Shown: positions 43,929 to 54,117 of the stretch, piece by piece | Layout: each line of letters starts with the position of its first letter | How positions within the stretch are numbered: position 1 is the stretch's first letter | DNA from: Mycobacterium sp. JS623 | Lineage (GTDB): Bacteria > Actinomycetota > Actinomycetes > Mycobacteriales > Mycobacteriaceae | Assembly (NCBI RefSeq): GCF_000328565.1 | Contig: NC_019966.1 | Coordinates: 1,488,001 to 1,552,000 of the forward strand | Reading direction: 5' to 3' | DNA: 64,000 bases | Notes under the pieces: generated by a model | Told to the model about the DNA's origin: nothing | Seen by the model: the letters and a program-made list of their open reading frames with translations, nothing else | Database searches by the model: none | Program-made: the position numbers and the translations under genes

Positions 43929-44909
43929 GTGAAGGTCATGACAGCGTTGTTTGGACCGACGGATGCCAAGGAACGCGCGCACCTGTTGCGCGAGGCCGGC
44001 GCCAGCGGGGTGTTCACCTTCGAGGGGCCGCACGACGTGTTCACACCGCTGGCATTGGCCGCGGCCGTCGAAGACCTTGACCTGATGACCAATGTCGCGA
44101 TTGCGTTTCCCCGCAACCCGATTCACCTCGCCCACCAAGCCAACGACCTGCAGTTGCTGACGAAGGGGCGGTTCACACTCGGGCTCGGCACACAGGTGCG
44201 CACGCAGATCGAGAAGCGGTTCGGCGCGGAGTTCGACCGGCCCGTTGCCAGGATGACGGAACTGGTGCGCGCGTTGCGCGCCATCTTCGGGGCATGGAAC
44301 TCCGGCGAACGCCTGGACTTCCGCGGGGAGTACTACCGGCACACGCTGATGACGCCCACCTTCAGCCCCGGCGCCAACCCCTATGGTCCGCCGCCCATCT
44401 ACGTCGGTGCGCTCGGCCCGCGGCTGACACACGCCACCGCCAAGGTCGCCGATGGTTTGCTCGTCATGCCGTTCGGCTCCAAGCGGTTTCTGCAGGAGGC
44501 GACGATGCCCGCGGTACGCGAGGGGCTCGCCGCCGCGGGCCGCAGCGAGGCCGACTTCGCGGTGGTCCCTGAGATCATCGTGTCCGCCGGTGACGATCAT
44601 TCCGCCACCCGCAGGCTGCTTGCGTTCTATGGGTCGACGCCTGCGTACCGGCCCGTCCTGGACGTGCACGGCTGGGGTGACCTGCAGCCCGAGCTCAACA
44701 AGCTGTCCAAACAGGGCCTCTGGGAGGACATGGGCGCTCTGATCGACGACGAGGTGCTGCACAGCATCGCGGCATGCGGCAGCCCCGCCGAGATCGCCGC
44801 CCATATCCGCGACCGGGTGGCAGGCGTCTCCGACCGAATCTGCATCTACCAGCCAGGACCAATTGCGGTGGAGTCACTCGCCTCGATCGTTGACGCGCTC
44901 AACCACTGA
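43929..44909 (+). CDS. F420-dependent LLM-class oxidoreductase
   Basis: This is a 326-residue luciferase-like TIM barrel, probably of the mycobacterial TIGR03617 group that uses F420. Typical segments are LATNVAIAFPRNP-like (LMTNVAIAFPRNPIHLAHQANDLQ in part), FTLGLGTQVRTQIEKRFG and PPPIYVGALGPRLT. The start is a GTG at 43929 with no ribosome site; ATG 43938 is an alternative. Substrate unknown. It precedes two Baeyer-Villiger monooxygenases on the same strand. Confidence 0.85.
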   Translation: MKVMTALFGPTDAKERAHLLREAGASGVFTFEGPHDVFTPLALAAAVEDLDLMTNVAIAFPRNPIHLAHQANDLQLLTKGRFTLGLGTQVRTQIEKRFGAEFDRPVARMTELVRALRAIFGAWNSGERLDFRGEYYRHTLMTPTFSPGANPYGPPPIYVGALGPRLTHATAKVADGLLVMPFGSKRFLQEATMPAVREGLAAAGRSEADFAVVPEIIVSAGDDHSATRRLLAFYGSTPAYRPVLDVHGWGDLQPELNKLSKQGLWEDMGALIDDEVLHSIAACGSPAEIAAHIRDRVAGVSDRICIYQPGPIAVESLASIVDALNH

Positions 44910-44950
44910 GCCCATATTCTGGTACTCAGCCGGACCAAAGGGGATTGGGT

Positions 44951-46432
44951 ATGACCACGACGGACGCCGAATTCTCCGACGTGCTGATCATCGGCGCAGG
45001 CATCTCAGGGATTGGCGCCGCATACCGGATCCACGAGAAGAATCCCGGGCTGTCGTACACGGTGCTGGAACGGCGTGAGCGCATCGGCGGCACCTGGGAC
45101 TTGTTTCGGTATCCCGGTATCCGCTCCGACAGTGACATCTTCACCCTCAGCTTTCCCTACGAGCCGTGGCGACGGCCGGAGAACGTGGCCGACGGCCACG
45201 ACATCCGGGCGTATCTGACCGAGACGGCTCGCAAGAACGGCATCGACGAGCACATCCGGTTCAACACGAAGGTGCTGTCCGCCGATTGGGATTCGAACAC
45301 CGACACGTGGACGGTGCAGACCGAGCAGAACGGCAGTCTCAAGGCTTATCGCGGCCGATTCGCGTTCTTCGGCACGGGCTACTACAACTACGACGAGCCC
45401 TACCGCCCGGAGTTTCCCGGCATCGAAAACTTCAGCGGCGAGGTGGTGCACCCGCAGTTCTGGCCGGAGTCGCTGGACTACGCAGGCAAGCGGGTTGTGG
45501 TGGTCGGCAGCGGCGCGACGGCCGTCAGCATGATCCCGTCGCTGACCGAGAAGGCCGGCCACGTGACCATGCTGCAGCGCTCACCGACGTACATGTTGTC
45601 GATGCCGCGCATCCATCCGGTGGTGCAAGCGATCCGAAAAGTGTTGCCGCTGCGGGCCGCCAACCACGCCGTCCGGTTGTACAACACGCTGTTCACCGTC
45701 GTTACCTACGTCGTCGCACGGAAGGCACCGAGGTTTAGTCGACGACTGCTCCGCGGGCTCGCGAAAAAGGCGCTACCAGAGGGCTATCCGGTCGACATTC
45801 ACTTCAAGCCGCGATACGACCCGTGGGACCAGCGGATGTGTCTGATTCTCGACAACGACCTTTATACCGCCGTCGGCGACGGCCGCGCCGAAGTCGTCAC
45901 CGACACGATCGATCACGTCGACAGCAACGGGATAGTCCTGAACTCCGGCCGACACGTCGACGCTGACGTCATCGTCACCGCGACGGGCCTGCAGTTGCAG
46001 GCGCTGGGTGGGGTGGCGATCAGCATCGACGGCGCCGAAGTCAAGCCGCAGGACCGGTTCGTCTATAAGGAGCACATGCTCGAAGACATCCCGAATATGG
46101 CGTGGTGCGTCGGCTACATCAACGCATCGTGGACGCTGCGCGCCGATCTCACCGCCCGGTCGGTCGCAAAACTGTTGGCGTACATGGACGATCACGGGTA
46201 CACCCACGCCTACCCGCACCTTGGTGACAAACCGATGCCAGAGAAGCCGGCGTGGAACATCAACGCGGGATACGTGCAGCGCGCATTGCACGCGCTGCCG
46301 AAATCCGGCACGCGCCGACCGTGGAACGTGCGGCACAACTACGTGCTCGATGCCATCGACCATCGTCTCGACCGCATCGAGGAGTCGATGGTGTTCGGCC
46401 GCGCGGAGGCTCGGGAGGCCGAGCCCGCTTAG
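44951..46432 (+). CDS. Baeyer-Villiger flavin monooxygenase 1
   Basis: This 493-residue EthA-like class B flavoprotein has the FAD motif GAGISGIG near the N-terminus and the NADPH motif VGSGATAVSM. The Baeyer-Villiger fingerprint FSGEVVHPQFWP (F-x-G-x3-H-x3-W-P) is at 161-172. ATG 44951 follows AAAGGGGAT. It would insert oxygen next to a ketone to give an ester or lactone, or oxidise S/N centres. A close paralogue follows 12 bases downstream, so the two are tandem duplicates. Confidence 0.92.
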   Translation: MTTTDAEFSDVLIIGAGISGIGAAYRIHEKNPGLSYTVLERRERIGGTWDLFRYPGIRSDSDIFTLSFPYEPWRRPENVADGHDIRAYLTETARKNGIDEHIRFNTKVLSADWDSNTDTWTVQTEQNGSLKAYRGRFAFFGTGYYNYDEPYRPEFPGIENFSGEVVHPQFWPESLDYAGKRVVVVGSGATAVSMIPSLTEKAGHVTMLQRSPTYMLSMPRIHPVVQAIRKVLPLRAANHAVRLYNTLFTVVTYVVARKAPRFSRRLLRGLAKKALPEGYPVDIHFKPRYDPWDQRMCLILDNDLYTAVGDGRAEVVTDTIDHVDSNGIVLNSGRHVDADVIVTATGLQLQALGGVAISIDGAEVKPQDRFVYKEHMLEDIPNMAWCVGYINASWTLRADLTARSVAKLLAYMDDHGYTHAYPHLGDKPMPEKPAWNINAGYVQRALHALPKSGTRRPWNVRHNYVLDAIDHRLDRIEESMVFGRAEAREAEPA

Positions 46433-46444
46433 GAGGTGGCGTCA

Positions 46445-47962
46445 GTGACAGAGCCCGAATATTCGGACGTCCTGATCATCGGTGCCGGCATTTCCGGTAT
46501 CGGCGCCGCGTACCGGATCCACGAACGCAACCCGCACCTGTCGTATGCGATCTTGGAGCGACGCGAGCGGTTGGGTGGTACCTGGGATCTGTTCCGGTAT
46601 CCGGGCATCCGGTCGGACAGTGACATCTACACACTGTGCTTTCCGTGGGAGCCGTGGACGCGGCCAGAGATGATCGTCGACGGAGAGCACATCTGGGAAT
46701 ACCTCGATCAGACCGCCCGCAAGCACGGCATCGAAAAGCACATTCGATACAACACCTACGTCCGCTCCGCTGACTGGGACTCGCGGACTGACACCTGGAC
46801 GCTGCGGGTTGAACAGGACGGCCGACGCACCACCTACCAGAGTCGGTTTGTGTTCTTCGGCACCGGCTACTACAACTACGACGAGCCTTATGCGCCAACG
46901 TTTCCCGGTATGGAAGCCTTCAACGGCGAGTTGGTGCATCCCCAGCGCTGGCCCGAATCGCTCGATTACGCCGGTAAGCGAGTCGTGGTCATCGGCAGCG
47001 GGGCAACTGCGGTCAGCCTTATTCCGTCGCTGACGGACGCCGCCGCCCACGTGACGATGTTGCAGCGCACACCGTCGTACATGATTTCGTCAATCAAGAT
47101 CGAACCCACCGCGGTCGCGATACGAAAAGTGTTGCCGCTCAAGCTCGCACACTGGATCGTCCGGTGGCGCAACGCGATCGTCGGGGTGGTCTTGTGGGTA
47201 GTCGCGCGCCGGGCACCGGAATTCAGCAGGCGTTTTCTCCGACGCACCGCCGAGAGCACGCTACCGCCTGGCTACGACATCGATACGCATTTCAACCCGC
47301 CGTACAACCCGTGGGATCAGCGGCTGTGCTTCATCATCGGCGCCGACTTGTACAAGGAGATCACCAAGGGCAGGGTCGAGATGGTGACCGACCACGTCGA
47401 CCACCTGGATGCCACCGGCATCGTGCTGCGCTCGGGCCGGCATCTTGACGCCGATGTCATCGTCACCGCGACCGGCCTGCAGTTGCAGTCCCTTGGCGGC
47501 GCGGCGATCACCGTGGACGGTAAGCAGGTCAACCCGCACGATCGGTTCCTGTACCGCCGCCACATGCTGGAGGATGTTCCGAATGCCGCGTGGTGTGTCG
47601 GCTATACCAACGCCTCGTGGACACTGGGGGCGGACCTGACCGCGCAGTCGTTCTCGAAGCTGTTGGCGTACATGAATTCCCATGGCTACACCCATGCGTA
47701 TCCGCATCTCGGCACGGTGCGCATGTCCGAAGAGCCCGCGTTCAAATTGGAATCGGGCTACGTGAAGCGAGGCCTGCACATGCTGCCGAAGGCAGGCAGT
47801 CGCAGGCCGTGGCAGATGTCGCAGAACTTCCTACTCGACGTTCTTCGCCGGCCACTCGAATCCATCGACGAATCGATGGTGTTCGGGCGAGCGGCTACGG
47901 CGTCCGCAGGGTCAGCCCCGACCCGAGCAGCGCCGACGCGGACAACCCAAATGTCGTCTTGA
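46445..47962 (+). CDS. Baeyer-Villiger flavin monooxygenase 2
   Basis: This 505-residue tandem paralogue of the preceding monooxygenase has the fingerprint FNGELVHPQRWP at 159-170 and both nucleotide motifs (GAGISGIG, IGSGATAVSL). The GTG at 46445 follows AGGAGG. The two proteins align over their whole length except for a low-complexity tail here (about 20 residues: SAPTRAAPTRTTQ). That tail overlaps the end of an antisense AraC pseudogene and may be a read-through extension. Confidence 0.92.
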   Translation: MTEPEYSDVLIIGAGISGIGAAYRIHERNPHLSYAILERRERLGGTWDLFRYPGIRSDSDIYTLCFPWEPWTRPEMIVDGEHIWEYLDQTARKHGIEKHIRYNTYVRSADWDSRTDTWTLRVEQDGRRTTYQSRFVFFGTGYYNYDEPYAPTFPGMEAFNGELVHPQRWPESLDYAGKRVVVIGSGATAVSLIPSLTDAAAHVTMLQRTPSYMISSIKIEPTAVAIRKVLPLKLAHWIVRWRNAIVGVVLWVVARRAPEFSRRFLRRTAESTLPPGYDIDTHFNPPYNPWDQRLCFIIGADLYKEITKGRVEMVTDHVDHLDATGIVLRSGRHLDADVIVTATGLQLQSLGGAAITVDGKQVNPHDRFLYRRHMLEDVPNAAWCVGYTNASWTLGADLTAQSFSKLLAYMNSHGYTHAYPHLGTVRMSEEPAFKLESGYVKRGLHMLPKAGSRRPWQMSQNFLLDVLRRPLESIDESMVFGRAATASAGSAPTRAAPTRTTQMSS

Positions 47963-48571
47963 ACCTGTCGGCGAGATGCGACGGGCTGGCAAAACCGGCC
48001 TTCATCGCGGCCGCGGTCAGATTGTCGCCCGCCGCGATGGCCGTACCCGCGCGCGTCAACCGGACCCACAGCCGATAGCTGCGCACACTGGTGCCGAGTC
48101 CGTCGCGGAACAAATGCAAAAACCGTGATTCGGATAGCTTTGCGGCGGCCGCGAGTTCCTGTGAGGAGGCCGTTGCCGCGGGGTCGTCGCGGATTGTGCG
48201 CGTCGCGGCGACGATGCGTGGATCGATATGTCGCTTCGCGGCGGGTGCTGCCAGATCGAGCCAGTGCGAAGCGCTTTCGTCGTCGCACGGCTGAACTGCA
48301 ACCGCGCTTCGTCGACGTGGCCCACGCCGACTTGGCCTTGCCGGTCGCTGAATTTGTGCCTGCTGGTGTCGGCGCGCTCCGATGTCGGTTCCAGTTAGCA
48401 GGAGACAAACCCGGTGCCGATGCAGGTGAGCTTGTGGGTCAACCGTGGCGGGATCAGCAAGCTGTGCGCGGTGCGGTTGGCGCCGTCCGCGGTGGCGACG
48501 GTGAGCGGCCGTCGATGTCGACCGCCAGGCACCATACAGAGCCCGAATGCGGGGCAAGCACTACGTGACAT
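47895..48571 (-). pseudogene. AraC family regulator, inactivated
   Basis: The AraC DNA-binding domain is intact at the 3' end (ELAAAAKLSESRFLHLFRDGLGTS ... AAMKAGFASPSHLADRFKTTFG), but the N-terminal sensor part lies in a different frame. Reading from ATG 48571, the sensor frame (APxGGRHRR-like, LLIPPRLTHKLTCIGTGFVSC) hits a TAA at 48394-48396 where a Tyr codon is expected. It then continues sensibly (LEPTSERADTSRHKFSDRQG) until a frameshift near 48290-48310. One nonsense change plus one frameshift indicate a dead gene. Sequence error is the alternative for either lesion. Confidence 0.75.
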
Positions 48572-48654
48572 CAGTCCCGGTAACGCCATTCGTAGGCGGC
48601 CCAGACCAGCAAGCAACCGACGACAACAAAGAAGGCAGGGTGGGGTCACGGCAT
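48571..48654 (-). pseudogene. Remnant of a small membrane-protein gene before araC
   Basis: From ATG 48654 the frame reads M-P-stop and then PHPAFFVVVGCLLVWAAY followed by EWRYRD and a stop that overlaps the araC ATG (TGATG). It looks like a 27-residue single-pass membrane protein interrupted by TGA at codon 3. The coupling to araC suggests a small operon that decayed as a unit. With so few residues this is tentative. Confidence 0.3.
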
Positions 48655-48678
48655 GAACGGTTGACTACCCGAAGTCGG

Positions 48679-49820
48679 CTAGGGCGCGACGGTCAGCCAG
48701 TCGGCGAAGCCGGACGGGTCGTGCCGGCCCAGCGCCCCGTGCTCGAACAAGCCCCAGCCCTCGCGTTCGACGCCGTCGGCGTCGCGGCAGACCGCGCGAC
48801 CTACATGATCGATGACGCCGAAACCGGCACGCCCGACGATCGCGGGATCAGTCATGTCGTAGGTCAGGCGTTCGGTGAAGTTCTCGCCCTTCCACATGCC
48901 GTGCAACCAGTCCGAGTCGCCACCGTATCCGCCGCCGACGTGAATCGGGACCGGCAGTTTGGATTCGACGTCGAAATGTACTGGGCTGCCGTCGAATGCG
49001 GTCGCCTCGATGGTCGCACCCGTGGGAATGCGGGTACCGGAGCGGTAGTGGATCTTCACCCGCGGCCAGCCGAGTTGCTCGACACGGCCGTCCTTCCAGA
49101 TGCGGGTGCAGTCGTTGAGCGAGCGGAAGCCCTGTGGATCCTCCTGAATGATGACGACGATGCCGAAGTCGTCGAACGCCATCGGCACGTACAGCCACCA
49201 CATGCCCTCGAATGGCGGATCGTCGGGACGGCCCGCGGGTTCCGCTTCACCGATCGGCCGGATACCCCATGACCGGTCGCGGGAGCCGATCCAGCGGGAC
49301 GGATCGACCGCGATTTCTTCACCGTCGATCAACAGATGGCCACTCCACGCGCCCAGCTGAGCGAACCGCTGCGCATCGAGTGTCACCCGGTTGCCGCGCC
49401 GCATGACGTGCGGCTGTTCCTGCACGACGTCGAACAGGCCATCCCACGTCAGATCCGCTGCCATACCCTCGGTTTCGTCGAGCACGATGCGCAGCTTGTG
49501 CAGCGGCTCGATCACCTCGATGCGGTAGTTGCCGACGTGTTGGTTGAGCCGGTCCTGATCGATGGCGTCGCTGAGGTGCACGGCTGTCTGCAGGTCGCCA
49601 TTCCCGCCGAATCTGCCGTCTCCGCGCCGGGCAACCAAGAGGAATGCGTCTTTCACCCCGAGATTGGGGTAATAGCCGATGCCCGAGATCATGAAGATGT
49701 CGCCGGTGCGGTCGTGCGCGTTGTAGTAGGAACGGTCGTAGAAGTTGCGGTCGCTGGAGCCCGGCCACGCGATCGGCTGCGGGACCTGATGTACCGGGTA
49801 TTCATCCATGGGGCCGAGCA

Positions 49821-49821
<1 letters not shown>
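48679..49821 (-). CDS. Conserved protein of unknown function beside an APH-like kinase
   Basis: This is a 380-residue soluble protein that I do not assign to a function. It is beta-rich with many Trp/Tyr/Gly residues (FYDRSYYNAHDRTGDIFMISG, WWLYVPMAFDDFG). It has no signal peptide, nucleotide motif or metal signature that I can see. Its start overlaps the kinase stop (TGATG), so the pair is coupled. Mycobacteria carry several such protein/kinase pairs (DUF7064/7065-like, from memory). Confidence 0.8.
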
Positions 49822-50993
<1,172 letters not shown>

Positions 50994-50995
50994 TT

Positions 50996-51598
50996 ATGAA
51001 AGCAGACGCGTCCGCGGTTGACAAGAGCCCGACCGCAGGACGGCCCAGGGACCCGCGCATCGACGCTGCCATACTGCGTGCCGCCGCGGATCTGCTTGTG
51101 GAAATCGGCTATTCGAACCTGACCATGGCCGCCGTCGCCGAGCGCGCCGGAACCACCAAAACCGCGCTGTACCGGCGCTGGTCGAGCAAGGCCGAACTAG
51201 TGCACGAGGCGGCCTTCCCGGCGGCGCCGACCGCGATCGAGACGCCGCCCGGCGACATCGCCGCCGATATCCACGCGATGATCGCCGCCGCCCGCGATGT
51301 CTTCACCAGTCCACTGGTGCGCGCCGCGCTGCCGGGCCTGATCGCCGACATGGCCGGCGACGCGGACCTCAACGCCCGAGTGATGAGCCGCTTCACCGAC
51401 GTGTTCGTCGCGGTGCGGACACGGTTGGCGGATGCGGTGCGTCGCGGCGAGGTGCACGTCGACGTCGATCCCGACCGGCTGGTCGAGGTGATCGGCGGCG
51501 CCACAATGCTGCGGGTCTTGCTGCAGCCAGACGAACCGCTCGGTGAGGACTGGGTCGCGCAGACGACTGCCATCGTGGTCCACGGTGTGGTGGCATAG
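50996..51598 (+). CDS. TetR family regulator
   Basis: This 200-residue TetR protein has its HTH at about 20-65 (LTMAAVAERAGTTKTALYRRW) and a C-terminal dimer/ligand domain. It is divergent from the kinase gene and probably controls it together with the downstream deacetylase. The ATG at 50996 lacks a clear ribosome site; GTAATTACGATACGG just upstream may contain the promoter. Confidence 0.87.
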   Translation: MKADASAVDKSPTAGRPRDPRIDAAILRAAADLLVEIGYSNLTMAAVAERAGTTKTALYRRWSSKAELVHEAAFPAAPTAIETPPGDIAADIHAMIAAARDVFTSPLVRAALPGLIADMAGDADLNARVMSRFTDVFVAVRTRLADAVRRGEVHVDVDPDRLVEVIGGATMLRVLLQPDEPLGEDWVAQTTAIVVHGVVA

Positions 51599-51604
51599 AT
51601 ATTG

Positions 51605-52285
51605 ATGCTTGAGCCGTTCCCCACCGATTGGCAGACCGCCCTGCTTCTCGTGCCACATCCCGACGACCCCGAGTACGGCTGCGCGGCAGCGGTGGCGAAG
51701 TGGACGACGCAGGGCAAGACCGTCCATTACGCGTTGGCCTGTCGCGGCGAGGCCGGCATTGCGGGCATGCCACCCGAGCAAGCCGGGCCGCTGAGGGAAG
51801 CCGAACAACGCCGATCTGGAGCCATCGTCGGGGTCGACGAATTGCAGTTCTGGGACTTCCCGGACAGCCGGATCCGCAACACACCCGAATTGCGCGCCAA
51901 GATCGCCGAGACGATCACCGCGTTGGCGCCCGACGTCGTGCTCACCATCTACAGCGGTCCGGAGTGGGCGCCTGGGGCGCCGAACCAGCGCGACCACATC
52001 GAGTTCTCGAACGCCGTTGCGGCCGCCTATGACTCGCTGATCGATCCGCCGCGATGGCTGTTCGAAAACGGACCGGACGTCACCCATGCAGAGGTGATCG
52101 ACGACGACTGCTTCGACCGCGCCGTCGCGTCCCTCGCGGCACACGAGGTGTATTTGTCGGTACTCGATCCGGACACTCCGGTGCTCGAGCAGGCACGTAA
52201 GCAGGTCGATATGACTACGGCGCCGCGGCCCGAGTTCGGCGGCCGGCGCACAGTGGAGTTCATTCTGCGACGACCTGTGAAGTGA
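51605..52285 (+). CDS. LmbE/PIG-L family deacetylase
   Basis: This 226-residue metal-dependent deacetylase-fold protein has its zinc motif PHPDD at 17-21 and the third ligand in QRDHIEF. The family includes MshB and Mca of mycothiol metabolism, but this protein is shorter and has CRGEAG near the site, typical of unassigned mycobacterial members. It begins six bases after the tetR stop and is probably cotranscribed. Substrate unknown. Confidence 0.87.
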   Translation: MLEPFPTDWQTALLLVPHPDDPEYGCAAAVAKWTTQGKTVHYALACRGEAGIAGMPPEQAGPLREAEQRRSGAIVGVDELQFWDFPDSRIRNTPELRAKIAETITALAPDVVLTIYSGPEWAPGAPNQRDHIEFSNAVAAAYDSLIDPPRWLFENGPDVTHAEVIDDDCFDRAVASLAAHEVYLSVLDPDTPVLEQARKQVDMTTAPRPEFGGRRTVEFILRRPVK

Positions 52286-52367
52286 CTGGGGGTCGGCGGG
52301 AATCCGTTTCGAATAAGTCCGGCACTGGGTAACTGGACGTCACCAACGGAACGAGAAGGAGGTCGCA

Positions 52368-52598
52368 ATGTTGCACACGGTCGTGCTGGCGGCCCAGGAC
52401 AACGTCGAGGCGGCAGGGTTCATCCTGCGCGGAATCAAGGGCATCTTCGTTGCGATCGGCAGCATCATCGCAGCCATCATTTGCGGCGCGGTGGCCGCTA
52501 TGAAGGGGCGCAATCCCCTGGGATGGGGAATTCTCGGGCTGTTCTTCAGCATCCTGACGCTGATTGTCATCATCGTCATTCCAAGCAAGAAATCTTGA
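52368..52598 (+). CDS. Small two-helix membrane protein
   Basis: This 76-residue protein has two hydrophobic helices (about 25-45, IFVAIGSIIAAIICGAVAAM, and 52-72, WGILGLFFSILTLIVIIVI), with a Lys-rich cytoplasmic end. A very strong ribosome site (AGAAGGAGG) suggests good expression. No family assignment. It is followed 19 bases later by an esterase gene. Confidence 0.8.
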   Translation: MLHTVVLAAQDNVEAAGFILRGIKGIFVAIGSIIAAIICGAVAAMKGRNPLGWGILGLFFSILTLIVIIVIPSKKS

Positions 52599-52617
52599 TG
52601 CCTGCCACCATCGTTGG

Positions 52618-54048
52618 GTGACCACCGTCTCGACACGGACTGGTGAGGTTCGGGGCAAACTGCGCGATGGCGTGCACGCCTTCCGCGGAATCCCGTATGC
52701 GCAACCGCCGATCGGTCCGCTACGGTTCACGGCACCGCTGCCGCACGAACCGTGGGAGGGCGTGGTCGACGCAACCGAATTCGGCTCCGCGCCGCCGCAA
52801 CCGATGCGCCTCACCACATCGGACGAGTGGCTGACCGTGAACGTGTGGACGCCGGACCCAGGCGCCTCGGGTCTGCCGGTGATGGTGTGGCTCTACGGCG
52901 GCCGGTTCACCACCGGCGCGGCTGACGAATCCTACTCGGACGGAAGCCGATTGGCCGCAGGCGGCGTGGTGGTCGTGAGCCTGAACTACCGCGTCGCCGG
53001 CGAGGGATTCATGCTGATCGACGGCGCAGTACCCAACCGTGGGCTGCTCGACCAGGTCGCCGCGCTGCGCTGGGTGCGCGACAACATCGCCGGTTTCGGG
53101 GGCGACCCCGACACCGTAACAGTGTTCGGCGAGTCTGCGGGCGCCGCATCGGTGGCAATGCTGATGGTGATGCCGTCGGCCGCCGGGCTTTTCCGCCGTG
53201 GCATCGCCGAGAGCGTGCCCAACTTCCTGTTCGGCTCCGATCTGGCCGCCGACGTCGCTGCTGCCGTCGCGGACAAGTTGGGGGTGCGCGCCACGGCAAG
53301 TGAGCTCGCGGGCGTGTCGCCGCAGGCGCTGGCTGACGCGGCGGGGGCCATCGACTACCGGGCTCGTTGGGGTTATGGCCTGGCGGTGCGCGGGTCGCAT
53401 TTCGGCCCGGTGATCGACGGTGACATACTGCCGGACAGTCCTTTTCGTGCGCTGGCGGCCGGGACGGGTCGCGATATCGAGCTGCTGATCGGACACAACC
53501 GTGACGAGTACAGGATTGTTCTTGGGGGCGACGAGGTCACGCCCGAAGCTGCCCAGCGCGCGTTGAGCTCATTGCCACCGATTGCCGACGGCGCTGATGC
53601 GTACCGCTCGGGCTACCCGCATGCCGATGATCGCGAACTATACGAGTTGGTGTGTTCGGACTTCGTCTACCGGATGCCGACGCTGCACATCGCGCAGGCG
53701 CACGCAGCGGGCGGCGGCACCACGTATCTGTACGAATTCTGTTTCGACGCTTCGGCGGTCGGCGCAGCGCACACCACGGAGATGCCGATGGTGTTTGACA
53801 CACTCGATTCAGAGCTAGGGTCAGCGCTGTACGGTGCGGCGCCCCAGGCTGAGTCCGTAGCGCACGAAATGAGCGCCGCGTGGCGGGCGTTCGCCACCAA
53901 CGGCGATCCCGGTTGGCCGGCTTACGAGCCGGTTGTGCAGCTCACCAGAGTCTTTGATATGCAGTCACGGACGCAGCGATATCCGGAGCAAGCCTCGCAG
54001 CTGATCTGGGCGGACTACCCGTTCGACCCGTTCACGTTGGACCCTTGA
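52618..54048 (+). CDS. Type B carboxylesterase
   Basis: This 476-residue carboxylesterase/lipase has nucleophile Ser173 in FGESAGA, the N-terminal motif AFRGIPYAQPPIG and the oxyanion region WLYGGRFTTGA, where Arg replaces the usual third Gly. GTG 52618 begins conserved sequence; the frame is open further upstream. No signal peptide is seen, so it is probably cytoplasmic. It could cleave esters made by the Baeyer-Villiger enzymes nearby, but there is no operon link. Confidence 0.88.
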   Translation: MTTVSTRTGEVRGKLRDGVHAFRGIPYAQPPIGPLRFTAPLPHEPWEGVVDATEFGSAPPQPMRLTTSDEWLTVNVWTPDPGASGLPVMVWLYGGRFTTGAADESYSDGSRLAAGGVVVVSLNYRVAGEGFMLIDGAVPNRGLLDQVAALRWVRDNIAGFGGDPDTVTVFGESAGAASVAMLMVMPSAAGLFRRGIAESVPNFLFGSDLAADVAAAVADKLGVRATASELAGVSPQALADAAGAIDYRARWGYGLAVRGSHFGPVIDGDILPDSPFRALAAGTGRDIELLIGHNRDEYRIVLGGDEVTPEAAQRALSSLPPIADGADAYRSGYPHADDRELYELVCSDFVYRMPTLHIAQAHAAGGGTTYLYEFCFDASAVGAAHTTEMPMVFDTLDSELGSALYGAAPQAESVAHEMSAAWRAFATNGDPGWPAYEPVVQLTRVFDMQSRTQRYPEQASQLIWADYPFDPFTLDP

Positions 54049-54051
54049 CCG

Positions 54052-54110
54052 CGAGCGTGCGGGTCTGCGCAGCGACGCGCCGCAATTCGCGTACATTTTG
54101 CGCACGCTCG
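54052..54110. terminator. Inverted repeat between convergent esterase and enoyl-CoA hydratase genes
   Basis: Arms CGAGCGTGCG (54052-54061) and CGCACGCTCG (54101-54110) pair perfectly around a 39-base loop with weaker inner pairing (GCGACGCGCCGC). Only seven bases separate it from the hydratase stop. The sequence looks like a dispersed mycobacterial intergenic element that also acts as a terminator; dispersion is from memory. Confidence 0.5.
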
Positions 54111-54117
54111 GGACCCG

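Noticed and set aside
48646..48648. TGA read as selenocysteine in the small frame before araC
   Set aside because: No selenocysteine context, and the adjacent araC is also broken, so decay is simpler.
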